Shown in pieces: positions 1-7,130 of a stretch of 22,409 bases of DNA. A program made the translations under genes and the position numbers. The notes under the pieces were generated by a model. The model was not told where the DNA came from, searched no databases, and saw nothing but the letters and a program-made list of their open reading frames with translations. Source of the DNA: Amarobacter sp035326025 (GTDB lineage Bacteria; Chloroflexota; Dehalococcoidia; Tepidiformales; Tepidiformaceae); contig DAOKYT010000046.1 in assembly GCA_035326025.1 (NCBI GenBank), positions 1-22,409 of the forward strand, read 5' to 3'. The stretch's first letter is position 1. Every line of letters starts with the position of its first letter.

Positions 1-93
1 CCGGGAGATGCGCCAGCCGTTTCCATTGCGGACCCTCATGCCGATCATCGGCAGGTGCCTCGCGCGCGGATAGCCCACACGCGTTTCGGCCAC
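1..93 (-). CDS. N-terminal fragment of an unidentified protein, runs off the left edge
   Basis: Thirty-one codons are open on the minus strand from a GTG at 93 to the window edge. The frame reads as plausible protein (VAETRVGYPRARHLP, then MIGMRVRNGNGWRISR), and 26 of 31 codons end in G or C, as expected for coding sequence in this genome. The start could instead be one of the two internal ATGs. I recognise no family, and too little is visible to assign a role. It would diverge from the histidine phosphatase with only 21 bp between the two starts, so their promoters would have to overlap. The call rests on codon composition and frame alone. Confidence 0.4.
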   Translation of the reverse strand, partial: MAETRVGYPRARHLPMIGMRVRNGNGWRISR

Positions 94-101
94 GCGCCAT
101 G

Positions 102-107
102 TACCCT
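102..107 (+). promoter_or_regulatory. Candidate -10 element (TACCCT) for a leaderless transcript
   Basis: TACCCT fits the TANNNT form of a -10 box and ends 7 nt before the GTG start of the histidine phosphatase. No Shine-Dalgarno sequence is visible between them and no good -35 is seen. The same hexamer at the same distance precedes the aminotransferase at 1719. On its own the match is weak; it is listed because the arrangement recurs in the window. Confidence 0.35.
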
Positions 108-114
108 GTAGGCC

Positions 115-738
115 GTGGCCAGAGTCACCCGTGTCTACCTTGCCCGCCATGGCCAGACCGAGACCAACCGCGAGGGCCGTTTCTGCGGCCACGCCGAAAC
201 GAGCCTGACGCCGCTCGGTATCGAACAGGCCCGCGCCCTGGCCAGCCGTCTCGCCCGCGCCGACCTGGCTGCCGCCTACACCTCGGACTTCAGCCGGGCC
301 ATCCAGACCGCCGCCCTCATCCTGGGCGAGCGCGGCGTCGCTTCCCGGCCCGACCCCGCCCTGCGTGAGTTGCACTACGGCGAGTGGGAACTCGAACGCG
401 AATCCGTGATCCGCGGGCGCGACCCGGAACAGTACCGTCTCATGCGCGCCGAGGACCCTGCCTGGCGCCCGCCCGGTGGCGAATCCGTGGCCGAAGTCCG
501 CGAGCGTACCTCGCGGGCGCTCGAACGGATCGTGGGGGCGCACCGCGGCCGCGAGGTGCTGGTGGTCTCCCACGGAACGGCCATCAACTGCATGCTCTCG
601 GTCGTGCTCGGCATGCCCGAAAGCCACGTCTTCCGCATCGATGTCCCGAATTGCGCGCTCACCGAAATCGAGGAGCGCGGGGGCCGCCTCTACGTGGTGC
701 GCCTGAACGATACCGCCCACCTGGCCGGCCTTTCGTGA
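115..738 (+). CDS. Histidine phosphatase superfamily protein (phosphoglycerate mutase-like)
   Basis: This 207-residue cytoplasmic enzyme starts at GTG 115. It belongs to the branch-1 histidine phosphatases, which cleave phosphoesters through a phosphohistidine. The hallmark LARHGQTETN is at the N-terminus, with the nucleophile at His12. The acid-donor region reads LRELHYGEWE, and the second active-site histidine is His153 in VVSHGTAINCML. The length of about 200 residues is normal for GpmB/CobC-type members. The substrate cannot be told from sequence; phosphosugars, alpha-ribazole phosphate and other small phosphates are all used by relatives. Its stop overlaps the rhomboid start by 4 bp (GTGA), so the two are probably translationally coupled. 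The fold is certain; the physiological reaction is not. Confidence 0.93.
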   Translation: MARVTRVYLARHGQTETNREGRFCGHAETSLTPLGIEQARALASRLARADLAAAYTSDFSRAIQTAALILGERGVASRPDPALRELHYGEWELERESVIRGRDPEQYRLMRAEDPAWRPPGGESVAEVRERTSRALERIVGAHRGREVLVVSHGTAINCMLSVVLGMPESHVFRIDVPNCALTEIEERGGRLYVVRLNDTAHLAGLS

Positions 739-1538
739 TTCCGGTTGGCGATAGCCAGCGATCGGGCCGCGTGCCCTGGGTGAACTACGCCGTCATCCTC
801 GCGAACGTGGCGTTGTTCGTGTTCATGCTCGGGCTATCGACCGGCATCGCCCCGACGAACCGGCAGGCGCTCCAGGACTTCGAGGAGCAGACCCGCGGCG
901 TCTGCTACGGCTTCGAGACTCGCCCATCCGAGGCGGACCGCTTCATCTGCACGTGGGCGTTCCAGCCGAAGGAGTTCTTCGACACCGTGGGCGGCGAATC
1001 GGGGCTCACCGGCGAGGCGCGCTGGCAGGCCATCCTCTCCATCGTGGTCTCGATCTTCATGCACGGCGGCTGGCTGCACATCATCGGCAACATGCTCTTC
1101 CTCGGCGTGTTCGGCGATAACGTCGAAGACCGCATGGGCCACCTGGGCTACCTGCTCTTCCTGCTGGCCTCGGGGGTGGTGGCGTCGTTGCTCCAGGGGG
1201 CCATGGACCCGGAAAGCGTCGTGCCGGTGCTCGGCGCGAGCGGGGCCGTGGCGGGGGTGCTCGGCGCCTATATCGTCTGGTACCCGAACGCCACCGTGAA
1301 CGTGATCATCCCGTTCTTCATCCTCATCTTCATCCCCATCCCCATCCCGGCGTTCATCATGATCGGGCTGTGGTTCCTCCAGAACTTGCTCTCGGGCTAC
1401 GCGACGATCACGGAGGCGGCAGGGGCCACGCAGGGGGTGGCGTGGTTCGCGCACATCGGCGGCTTCATCTTCGGGGCGTCGCTGGTGGCGTTGTTCCTCC
1501 GGAACCACGGCCGCCGTCGGGCTCCCCCCGCCTGGTAA
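735..1538 (+). CDS. Rhomboid family intramembrane serine protease
   Basis: A 267-residue polytopic membrane protein that should cleave transmembrane helices of substrates within the bilayer. The frame is open further upstream, but GTG 735 is preferred because it overlaps the previous stop as GTGA and directly precedes the first membrane helix (WVNYAVILANVALFVFML). The active-site set is complete: HGGWLHIIGN with His110, His115 and Asn119, the nucleophile Ser169 in VLGASGAVAG, and the catalytic His240 in WFAHIGG. A loop of about 75 residues rich in charged and aromatic residues lies between helix 1 and helix 2, as in many bacterial rhomboids. The long run IIPFFILIFIPIPIPAF forms a further helix. 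The substrate is unknown. A membrane-tethered sigma factor is encoded at 16923 in this window, but no direct link is shown. Confidence 0.93.
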   Translation: MIPVGDSQRSGRVPWVNYAVILANVALFVFMLGLSTGIAPTNRQALQDFEEQTRGVCYGFETRPSEADRFICTWAFQPKEFFDTVGGESGLTGEARWQAILSIVVSIFMHGGWLHIIGNMLFLGVFGDNVEDRMGHLGYLLFLLASGVVASLLQGAMDPESVVPVLGASGAVAGVLGAYIVWYPNATVNVIIPFFILIFIPIPIPAFIMIGLWFLQNLLSGYATITEAAGATQGVAWFAHIGGFIFGASLVALFLRNHGRRRAPPAW

Positions 1539-1718
1539 GGCGGCGGTGGTAGGCGCGCATGGGGATACGCCGCTGCCACGTATGCGGGTGCCAGGCGATC
1601 GGGTTGCGATGGTGGTGCCGGCCTGCGTGTCCCTTGCTGATGCGCGGGGCTCACGCCTCACGCCTCAGCCTTGCGCCTCCGCTCGCCACTGGCCCCGCCC
1701 GGCCCTACCCTTCGTTCC
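1539..1718. other. 180-bp intergenic region between rhomboid and aminotransferase
   Basis: This gap has no convincing gene. It contains a short imperfect tandem of the heptamer CTCACGC at 1650-1663, continuing as CTCAGCC. A Cys-rich reading frame opens at ATG 1559 (see findings) but runs on into the aminotransferase out of frame. The last 13 bases hold a candidate -10 box for the aminotransferase. I see no rho-independent terminator after the rhomboid gene. Confidence 0.6.
1706..1711 (+). promoter_or_regulatory. Candidate -10 element (TACCCT) for leaderless aminotransferase mRNA
   Basis: TACCCT ends 7 nt before ATG 1719. A loose -35 (TCGCCA, 1683-1688, four of six consensus bases) lies 17 bp upstream. 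No Shine-Dalgarno sequence precedes the ATG, so a transcript starting at or near the start codon is the simplest reading. Confidence 0.4.
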
Positions 1719-2867
1719 ATGGCCGAACAGCGCATTCCCTTCGTCAAGGTCGAGCTCGACGACAGCGATATCGCCGCGGTGGAGCGCGTCCTGCGCAGCG
1801 GCTGGCTCACCACCGCCGGCCAGGTAAAGGCGCTCGAAGAGGAGCTGGCGGCCTACACCGGCGCGCCCTTCGTCAACGCGGTCAATTCCGCCACCGCCGC
1901 CATGCACCTCGCGCTCGCCGCGTGGGACCTCGGCCCCGGCGATGAGGTCATCACCACCCCCTACACGTTCACCGCCACGGCAAACGTGGTCATCCATTGT
2001 GGCGCCACGCCCGTGCTCGTCGATGTCCGCGAGGCCGATGCCAACATCGACCCGGAGCTCATCGAGCGCGCGATCACGCCCCGCACCCGTGTCATCCTCC
2101 CCGTGCACATCGCGGGCGAGCCCTGCGACATGGACGCCATCATGGATATTGCCCGCCGCCACGGGCTGAAAGTGCTCGAAGACGCGGCCCACGCCATCGG
2201 CACGCTCTACCGGGGGCGCCCCATCGGCAGCATCAGCGATGCCGCCGCCTTCAGCTTCTACGCGAACAAGACCATCACCACCGGCGAGGGCGGCGCCCTG
2301 GCCACCGCCGATGAGCAGCTCAGCGCGCGCGTCCGCCGGCTCACGCTCCATGGCATGTCGAAGGATGCCTGGAACCGCTACGACGCGGGCGGGAGCTGGC
2401 GCTACGACATCCAGGAGTTCGGCTTCAAGGACAACCTGACCGATATCGCCGCCGCGCTCGGCCGGTCGCAGCTCGCCCGCCTCGAATCGTTCATCGAGGC
2501 GCGGACGCGCGTGGCACAGCGCTACTTCGCCAACCTGCGCGATGAAGAGCACCTCATCCTGCCGGCGTTCAACGAGGAACACCGCCAGCCCTGGCACCTC
2601 TTCATGGTCCGCGTGCGGGAAAGCGCGCCGGTGCCGCGCGACGAGGTGATCCGCCAGCTGGCCGCGCGGGGCATCGGCACCTCGGTCCACTTCATCCCGC
2701 TGCATTACCACACCGCCTACCAGAAGCTCGGCCGCTGGAAGCAGGGCGACTTCCCCGTCGCCGAGCGGTTCTTCGCCGGGGAGATCAGCCTGCCGATGTA
2801 CCCGGGCCTCGCCGACACCGGCGTCGACGACGTTTGCGCGGCCCTGCGGGAGATACTGCACCCCTGA
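1719..2867 (+). CDS. DegT/DnrJ/EryC1/StrS family PLP-dependent sugar aminotransferase
   Basis: A 382-residue cytoplasmic enzyme of the family that transfers an amino group, usually from glutamate, onto keto-sugar nucleotides for surface polysaccharides or glycosylated products. ATG 1719 is chosen because the protein then begins with AEQRIPFVKVELDDSD, typical of the family, and the upstream extension lacks conserved features. Family signatures are clear: WLTTAGQVKALEEELAAYTG near the N-terminus, NSATAAMHLAL for cofactor phosphate binding, DAAHAIG with the pyridine-binding Asp, and SFYANKTITTGEGG with the Schiff-base Lys184. The length is normal. It stands apart from the polysaccharide cluster at 11929-16629 but would suit it functionally. 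The exact sugar substrate cannot be inferred. Confidence 0.93.
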   Translation: MAEQRIPFVKVELDDSDIAAVERVLRSGWLTTAGQVKALEEELAAYTGAPFVNAVNSATAAMHLALAAWDLGPGDEVITTPYTFTATANVVIHCGATPVLVDVREADANIDPELIERAITPRTRVILPVHIAGEPCDMDAIMDIARRHGLKVLEDAAHAIGTLYRGRPIGSISDAAAFSFYANKTITTGEGGALATADEQLSARVRRLTLHGMSKDAWNRYDAGGSWRYDIQEFGFKDNLTDIAAALGRSQLARLESFIEARTRVAQRYFANLRDEEHLILPAFNEEHRQPWHLFMVRVRESAPVPRDEVIRQLAARGIGTSVHFIPLHYHTAYQKLGRWKQGDFPVAERFFAGEISLPMYPGLADTGVDDVCAALREILHP

Positions 2868-2923
2868 TGAGCCGCGCCGCCGGCAGAACCGGCGCCCGCT
2901 GCCTGGAGTCTGCAATGGGGGCT

Positions 2924-2952
2924 TTGCCGCTGAACGGGCGGGCACCCACAAT
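2924..2952 (+). promoter_or_regulatory. Candidate sigma-70 promoter for the duplicated-module lipoprotein
   Basis: TTGCCG (2924-2929) and CACAAT (2947-2952) are 17 bp apart, each matching four of six consensus bases. Predicted initiation near 2959 gives a leader of about 20 nt that still contains the purine-rich AAGGAAGG at 2966-2973 before ATG 2981. This gene would therefore be leadered, unlike several of its neighbours. Confidence 0.4.
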
Positions 2953-2980
2953 GGTCGAATGCGTAATAAGGAAGGTCCCC

Positions 2981-4081
2981 ATGCCAGGTAGGGCACCCAG
3001 CCGGCGGCTCATGCTGCTGTCCGCCGCTCTCTCGCTCGCCGCGATCATCACGGCCTGCGGCGGCGGCGCGAACAAGGTCGAGGCCCAGGAGTGGGTCGAT
3101 GCGCTCTGCGAGGCCGCCGCTGATTTCGACAAGGCGCGCGACAACACCGGCTCCGCCTTCGAGGAAGTCGACGTCACCGATACGAAGGCCGCCAAGGAGG
3201 CCTACGCCGAGGCGAACAGCGAACAGGAGGACGTCCAGCAGGACTTCCGAGCGGCCTTTGACAAGATCGGTGAGCCCGATATCAAGGGCGGCGACAAGGT
3301 CGTCGAGGCGTTCGAGGCCCAGTTCAAGGAAAACGACGAACTGACCAGCGAGGTGGCCAAACGCGTCGAAGACATAGACGACAGCGCCGACTTCGTCGAG
3401 GAGTTCCTGAAGATCCTCGACGAGGTGGACGAGCCCGACTTCCGCGGCCGCATCGAGGATGTCGCCGGCGACTACCCCGAAGTCGCGGAGATCATCGCCC
3501 TCATCGAGGAAGACGCGGATTGCGCGCGCGTCATCTTCAGCGAGGAAGAAGGCGAGACGACCGGCCCTTCGCCATCGCCCACACGGACGGTGGCGGCCGG
3601 CCCGCCCACGACCACCAACGAGAAGTGGGTCGCCGGCATCTGCACGTCGCTCACCGGCTGGGTTGGCGCGCTCGAATCCGCGAACCAGAGCCTCCAATCG
3701 AAGGTGGATAGCGCGGCCAGCGCGCAGGACCTCAAGGAACTGCTGGTCGCCTTCCTCGAGGACGGCCGGACCGAAACGGTGGCCCTCCAGCGCGAGATGC
3801 GCCAGCTGCAGCCGCCCGACGTGAAAGACGGCGAGGCCATCCATCAGATCTTCAGCGATGCGAGCGACGACCTGGTGACGGTGTTCGACGGCCTCGTCGC
3901 CGATGCCGAGGCGCTCGATGCGAGCTCGCTGGCGAAGGTCACCGAGGACCTCGATCGCTTTGTCGAACGCGTCGAGGGCGCCTTCGATGAGGTCGCCGAA
4001 TCGTTCAATGCCCTCGATCAATACGACCCGGAGGGCCTGGACGAGCTGTTCCAGACCCGGCCGGAGTGCCAGGAGCTGTAA
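2981..4081 (+). CDS. Secreted lipoprotein with two tandem copies of a Cys-bounded helical module
   Basis: A 366-residue predicted lipoprotein. ATG 2981 follows AAGGAAGG at a suitable distance. The signal peptide has a basic start (RAPSRR), a hydrophobic core (LMLLSAALSLAAI) and a lipobox ITAC with Cys26, then Gly-rich sequence. The mature part is acidic and helical. It contains two diverged copies of one module: EWVDALC (38-43) to the Cys at 181 (DADC), and KWVAGIC (216-221) to the Cys at 363 (RPEC). Each copy also has a PD[IV]K-x-G stretch, and a Thr/Pro/Ser linker near 190-213 separates them. The Cys pairs are spaced 138 and 142 residues apart and could form a disulfide in each module. It probably sits on the outer face of the membrane. 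I do not recognise a named family or function. A strong terminator follows, so it is likely a single-gene unit. Confidence 0.85.
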   Translation: MPGRAPSRRLMLLSAALSLAAIITACGGGANKVEAQEWVDALCEAAADFDKARDNTGSAFEEVDVTDTKAAKEAYAEANSEQEDVQQDFRAAFDKIGEPDIKGGDKVVEAFEAQFKENDELTSEVAKRVEDIDDSADFVEEFLKILDEVDEPDFRGRIEDVAGDYPEVAEIIALIEEDADCARVIFSEEEGETTGPSPSPTRTVAAGPPTTTNEKWVAGICTSLTGWVGALESANQSLQSKVDSAASAQDLKELLVAFLEDGRTETVALQREMRQLQPPDVKDGEAIHQIFSDASDDLVTVFDGLVADAEALDASSLAKVTEDLDRFVERVEGAFDEVAESFNALDQYDPEGLDELFQTRPECQEL

Positions 4082-4105
4082 CGGCCCGTTCCGGCACGAG
4101 CCCAT

Positions 4106-4136
4106 ACGGCCGCTTCCACCCGGGAGCGGCCGTTTC
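4106..4136 (+). terminator. Rho-independent terminator after the lipoprotein gene
   Basis: ACGGCCGCT (4106-4114) pairs perfectly with AGCGGCCGT (4125-4133). Three more pairs, including one T-G wobble, close the stem to about 12 bp around a 4-nt loop (ACCC). A short TTT tract follows directly. It lies 25 bp after the lipoprotein stop and separates it from the chloride channel gene. Confidence 0.75.
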
Positions 4137-4172
4137 GCATGTGGGCATGTGCACCGCACCGCCGGGGAAGCG

Positions 4173-4178
4173 TAGTAT
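4173..4178 (+). promoter_or_regulatory. Candidate -10 element (TAGTAT) for leaderless chloride channel mRNA
   Basis: TAGTAT matches four of six bases of the -10 consensus and ends 6 nt before ATG 4185. It lies downstream of a strong terminator, so a new promoter is required here. No clear -35 is seen and no Shine-Dalgarno sequence precedes the ATG. Confidence 0.45.
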
Positions 4179-4184
4179 CGAGCC

Positions 4185-6206
4185 ATGGTTGGCAGGCAGT
4201 CCCAATGGGCAGCTGCTGACCGGCTCGGGTTGCTCACCCGTCAACGGCTGTTGCGCTCCGCCTGGCTGGGTGTCGTCATCGGCATCGTGGCAGGCGCTGG
4301 GGCCATCGCGTTCTACGAAGGCATCGACTTCGCGACCGAACACCTGCTGGGCAACCTCGCCGGTTATCACCCCCCCGCGCCGCTCGGCGAAGGCTCCCAG
4401 GAATGGAGCGGCCCATCGCGCCGGTGGGCGCTGCCGCTGGTCATCGCCATCGGCGGGCTGGCGTCCGGGCTCATCGTGTGGTTGCTCGCACCGGAGGCCG
4501 AGGGCCACGGCACCGATGCGGTCATCGATGCGTTCCACCACAAGGCCGGCCGGGTCCGCCTCCGCGTGGTGCCGGTCAAGCTTGTCGCCTCCGCCATCAC
4601 GATCGGCTCGGGCGGGGCGGCCGGCCGCGGAGGTCCCACCGCACAGATTGGCGCCGGCTTCGGCTCGTTCATCGCGGACCGCCTCCACCTCGAGCCGGCG
4701 GAGCGCCGCCCGGCGCTGGCCGCCGGCATGGGCGCCGGCATTGGCGCGATCTTCCGCGCCCCGCTCGGCGGCGCCATGATGGCCGCCGAGGTCCTCTACA
4801 AGCACGACTTCGAGGCCGACGTTATCCTTCTCGGCCTCATCTCATCCATTGTGGCCTATTCGATGTTCGGAGCCTACACCGACTACACGCCGGTGTTCGG
4901 CGGCGCGGGCTCGTTCTCGTTCACCCACCCGCTGGAGCTCCCTTACTTCGCCGTCCTCGGCGTCGCCTGCGGTCTTCTTGGGATCGCCTATGCGCGCTCG
5001 TTCTACGGCGTGATCGAGCTCTTCGAGAAACTGCCGGCGCCGGTGTGGGCCAGGCCGGCGCTGGGCGGGCTGCTTGTCGGCTGCATCGGCATGGCCGCCC
5101 CCGAGGCCATCCACGTGGGCTACGGCTGGGTGCAGCAGGCGTTCACACGCGAGGGGGTGATGGAGTTCTCCCCCTGGCTCCTCTTGCTCCTTCCCGCCCT
5201 TCGCATCCTGACCACCTCGCTCACCGTAGGGTCCGGAGGTTCCGGTGGCATCTTCGGCCCGGGGATGGTGATCGGTGGGCTCATCGGCGCAGCCTACTGG
5301 CGCCTCGGCCACCAGCTCCCGGGATTCCCCGAGGAGCCTGGCCCCGTCGTCATCATTGGCATGACCGCGATGTTCGGCAGCATCGCCCACGCTCCGCTCG
5401 CCATGCTCCTCATGGTCGCCGAGATGACAGGCAACCTGTCGCTGCTGGGCCCCGCCATGATCGCCGTCGCCGTCGCCACCCTCCTCGTTGGCGATGAGAG
5501 CATCTACCGCAGCCAGGTCGCGACCCGCGCCGACTCACCGGCCCACCGCCACCGCTTCGCGTTCCCACTCCTCACGGCTCTGCCGGCCGGCCGGGCGGCC
5601 GTCCCGGTCCCCGTCGTCGATGCGGCTGCAACCGCCGCTGAGGCCCGCCAGGCAATGGAGGCCGCGAAAGTCCAGCAGGCAATCGTCCGCCGTGAGGATG
5701 GTTCGCTCGGCGAGGTGCTGGCCGCCGACCTGCGCGCCCCCGGCGTCCCGGGCACCGCGGCATCGCTGAGCCGCCCCATCCCGGTCTCCGTCCTGGCCGA
5801 CTGGCCGCTCGACCGCGCCCTGGACTTGCTCAACGAGCACGACCGGCGTTGGCTGCCCGTCGTCGATGGCCCGGGCGGGCAGGTCCTGGGCATCATCGAC
5901 ACGCGGACGTTGCTCCGTTCGTACCGCCGCGCGGCGGCCATGCAGATGCGCCAGCTCGCACCGCTGGGCGAGGAAATGGAGACCGTCGAAATCGCCATCC
6001 CCGAGGCTTCGCTCGTCGCTCACCGCCGCCTCGCCGATGCCGCCTTTCCCGCGGGGGCCCGCATCGTCGCGCTGCGACGCGAGGGACACACCTTCATTCC
6101 CGATGGCGCGACCATCATGCTCCCCGGCGACCTCGTCACGGTGACCCTCGCGCCGGGCACTCGCACGGCCGTGTTTGAACTGCTGCTTGGCCCCGGGCGC
6201 ACCTAG
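4185..6206 (+). CDS. ClC-family chloride channel/transporter with CBS pair and TrkA_C domain
   Basis: A 673-residue membrane protein. Residues about 25-430 form the ClC pore domain, with GHGTDAVIDAFHH, GSGGAAGRGGPTAQIG and GSGGSGGIFGPGMVIGG (349 onward) as ion-pathway motifs. Two CBS repeats follow (about 470-585), which in relatives bind adenine nucleotides and modulate gating. A TrkA_C/RCK_C domain lies at about 598-668 (METVEIAIPEASLVAHR). ATG 4185 is the first start after the upstream terminator. The key oddity is at the gating position: the usual G-[KR]-E-G-P reads G-R-G-G-P, so the gating glutamate is Gly149, codon GGA 4629-4631. In ClC proteins this glutamate couples chloride to protons, so this protein may be an uncoupled channel. 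Its stop shares a CTAG with the stop of the convergent gene. Confidence 0.93.
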   Translation: MVGRQSQWAAADRLGLLTRQRLLRSAWLGVVIGIVAGAGAIAFYEGIDFATEHLLGNLAGYHPPAPLGEGSQEWSGPSRRWALPLVIAIGGLASGLIVWLLAPEAEGHGTDAVIDAFHHKAGRVRLRVVPVKLVASAITIGSGGAAGRGGPTAQIGAGFGSFIADRLHLEPAERRPALAAGMGAGIGAIFRAPLGGAMMAAEVLYKHDFEADVILLGLISSIVAYSMFGAYTDYTPVFGGAGSFSFTHPLELPYFAVLGVACGLLGIAYARSFYGVIELFEKLPAPVWARPALGGLLVGCIGMAAPEAIHVGYGWVQQAFTREGVMEFSPWLLLLLPALRILTTSLTVGSGGSGGIFGPGMVIGGLIGAAYWRLGHQLPGFPEEPGPVVIIGMTAMFGSIAHAPLAMLLMVAEMTGNLSLLGPAMIAVAVATLLVGDESIYRSQVATRADSPAHRHRFAFPLLTALPAGRAAVPVPVVDAAATAAEARQAMEAAKVQQAIVRREDGSLGEVLAADLRAPGVPGTAASLSRPIPVSVLADWPLDRALDLLNEHDRRWLPVVDGPGGQVLGIIDTRTLLRSYRRAAAMQMRQLAPLGEEMETVEIAIPEASLVAHRRLADAAFPAGARIVALRREGHTFIPDGATIMLPGDLVTVTLAPGTRTAVFELLLGPGRT

Positions 6207-6688
6207 TCCCGCGCGTAGCCGCCTTCGCGCAGCCGCCGCCACACCTCGCCGCTCGCGGCGTAGCGCTCCATCAGGTACGGGTACACGGCGGGGATGTTGA
6301 ACAGCTGCTCCATGCAGAGCTGCGAGAGGTAGCGGTCGAGTACCGCCGGGTGTTCGTCGGGGTCGACCAGGTCGATCGGCAGGCCCGCCTCGAAGCCGCC
6401 TGCCGCCGCTGGCATCCCGGCCGCCTGGGCCGCCACCAGCCCTTTTTCGGTCAGCGATTCGATTGCCGCCCGCAGCCCGGCGCGGAACTCGGGTGTCACC
6501 TTCAGGCCATCGGCGCCCAGGTGGTGCCCCGGGCTGCCGGTGGTCGCGAGCGAATGCACCACTGCCGTCACGTGGTCCACCCGGAAGGTGTCGCTCCCGG
6601 CCGCGCGCGATGGCGGCAGCCCGACGGAGAGCACACCCAGGAGTGAGACTTCAAGCGGGGCGAGATCTTCCGGCAAATAGGCGGTCAT
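6203..6688 (-). CDS. Unknown protein, last gene of the ArsR-containing operon
   Basis: A 161-residue soluble protein that I do not recognise. ATG 6688 lies 6 nt after the ArsR-type gene's stop and is preceded by AGGG, so it is probably co-translated with that gene. The N-terminal part (LAPLEVSLLGVLSVGL) is mildly hydrophobic. The middle stretch FRAGLRAAIESLTEKGLVAA could be a helix-turn-helix-like or winged-helix segment, but this is only an impression. The C-terminal half (LDRYLSQLCMEQLFNIPAVYPYLMERYAA) is helical and rich in Tyr and Leu. It has one cysteine and no signal peptide. The stop codon is formed from the same CTAG that ends the convergent ClC gene. The operon context suggests it is co-regulated with the repressor, but no function can be assigned. 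Confidence 0.8.
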   Translation of the reverse strand: MTAYLPEDLAPLEVSLLGVLSVGLPPSRAAGSDTFRVDHVTAVVHSLATTGSPGHHLGADGLKVTPEFRAGLRAAIESLTEKGLVAAQAAGMPAAAGGFEAGLPIDLVDPDEHPAVLDRYLSQLCMEQLFNIPAVYPYLMERYAASGEVWRRLREGGYARD

Positions 6689-6694
6689 CGAACC

Positions 6695-7093
6695 CTAACG
6701 TAGCCTGCCGCCAGCCACCGGCACAGGGAGCGGGGTGGCATCCGGGCCGTCCGCTGCCTCAGTTGGTCCCGGTCCGCAGGCCGCGCCACCGCCGCCGGGC
6801 GGGCAGCAGATGTCCGTGCAGAAGTTCGCCAGCCAGCGGATCACCTCGGGGTCGAGGCAATAGCAGGCCGTTGGCCCCTCGACGGTTCCGCGGACGATGC
6901 CGGCCTCGCGGAGCACCTTCAGGTGCTGCGATACGGTCGATTGCGCGAGCGGCAGCACGTCCACCAGGTCGGTGACGCAGGCCTGCCTGCGGCTCAGCTC
7001 GGTCACGATGCGGACGCGGGCGGGATTGCCCAGCGCCCGGAAAATGGCGGCCGCGCGCTCTTCTTCGCCGGTCAGCGATTCGATGTTCTTCAT
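6695..7093 (-). CDS. ArsR/SmtB-family winged-helix repressor with several cysteines
   Basis: A 132-residue DNA-binding regulator, typically a dimer that leaves its operator when metal, arsenite or another ligand binds. ATG 7093 is preceded by GGAAG at 6 nt, and the family core starts at once (AAAIFRALGNPARVRIVTEL). The recognition region reads QSTVSQHLKVLREAGIV, followed by the wing. Cysteines lie at 39 (RRQACVTDL, the alpha-3 position used by ArsR-type sensors), 77 and 79 (TACYCLD), 92, 96 and 97 (NFCTDICC), and 106. The usual ELCVCDL motif is not intact, with only one Cys in that stretch. The C-terminal tail after residue 98 is Gly/Pro/Ala-rich and probably disordered. The effector is unknown; thiophilic metals or arsenite are plausible. 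It lies downstream of the two glycan genes on the same strand, with a 37-bp gap before it. Confidence 0.92.
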   Translation of the reverse strand: MKNIESLTGEEERAAAIFRALGNPARVRIVTELSRRQACVTDLVDVLPLAQSTVSQHLKVLREAGIVRGTVEGPTACYCLDPEVIRWLANFCTDICCPPGGGGAACGPGPTEAADGPDATPLPVPVAGGRLR

Positions 7094-7130
7094 CGGCGCT
7101 TCCAGTCTATCGTGAAAATGCGATGGTTGC

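Noticed and set aside
39..53. Palindrome TGCCGAT-c-ATCGGCA
   Set aside because: It lies inside the probable minus-strand coding fragment, and a 1-nt centre cannot form a hairpin loop. It may be chance codon content.
384..734. Upstream extension of the rhomboid reading frame
   Set aside because: The extension overlaps the histidine phosphatase completely and has no conserved features. GTG 735 gives a normal rhomboid N-terminus and a 4-bp coupling overlap.
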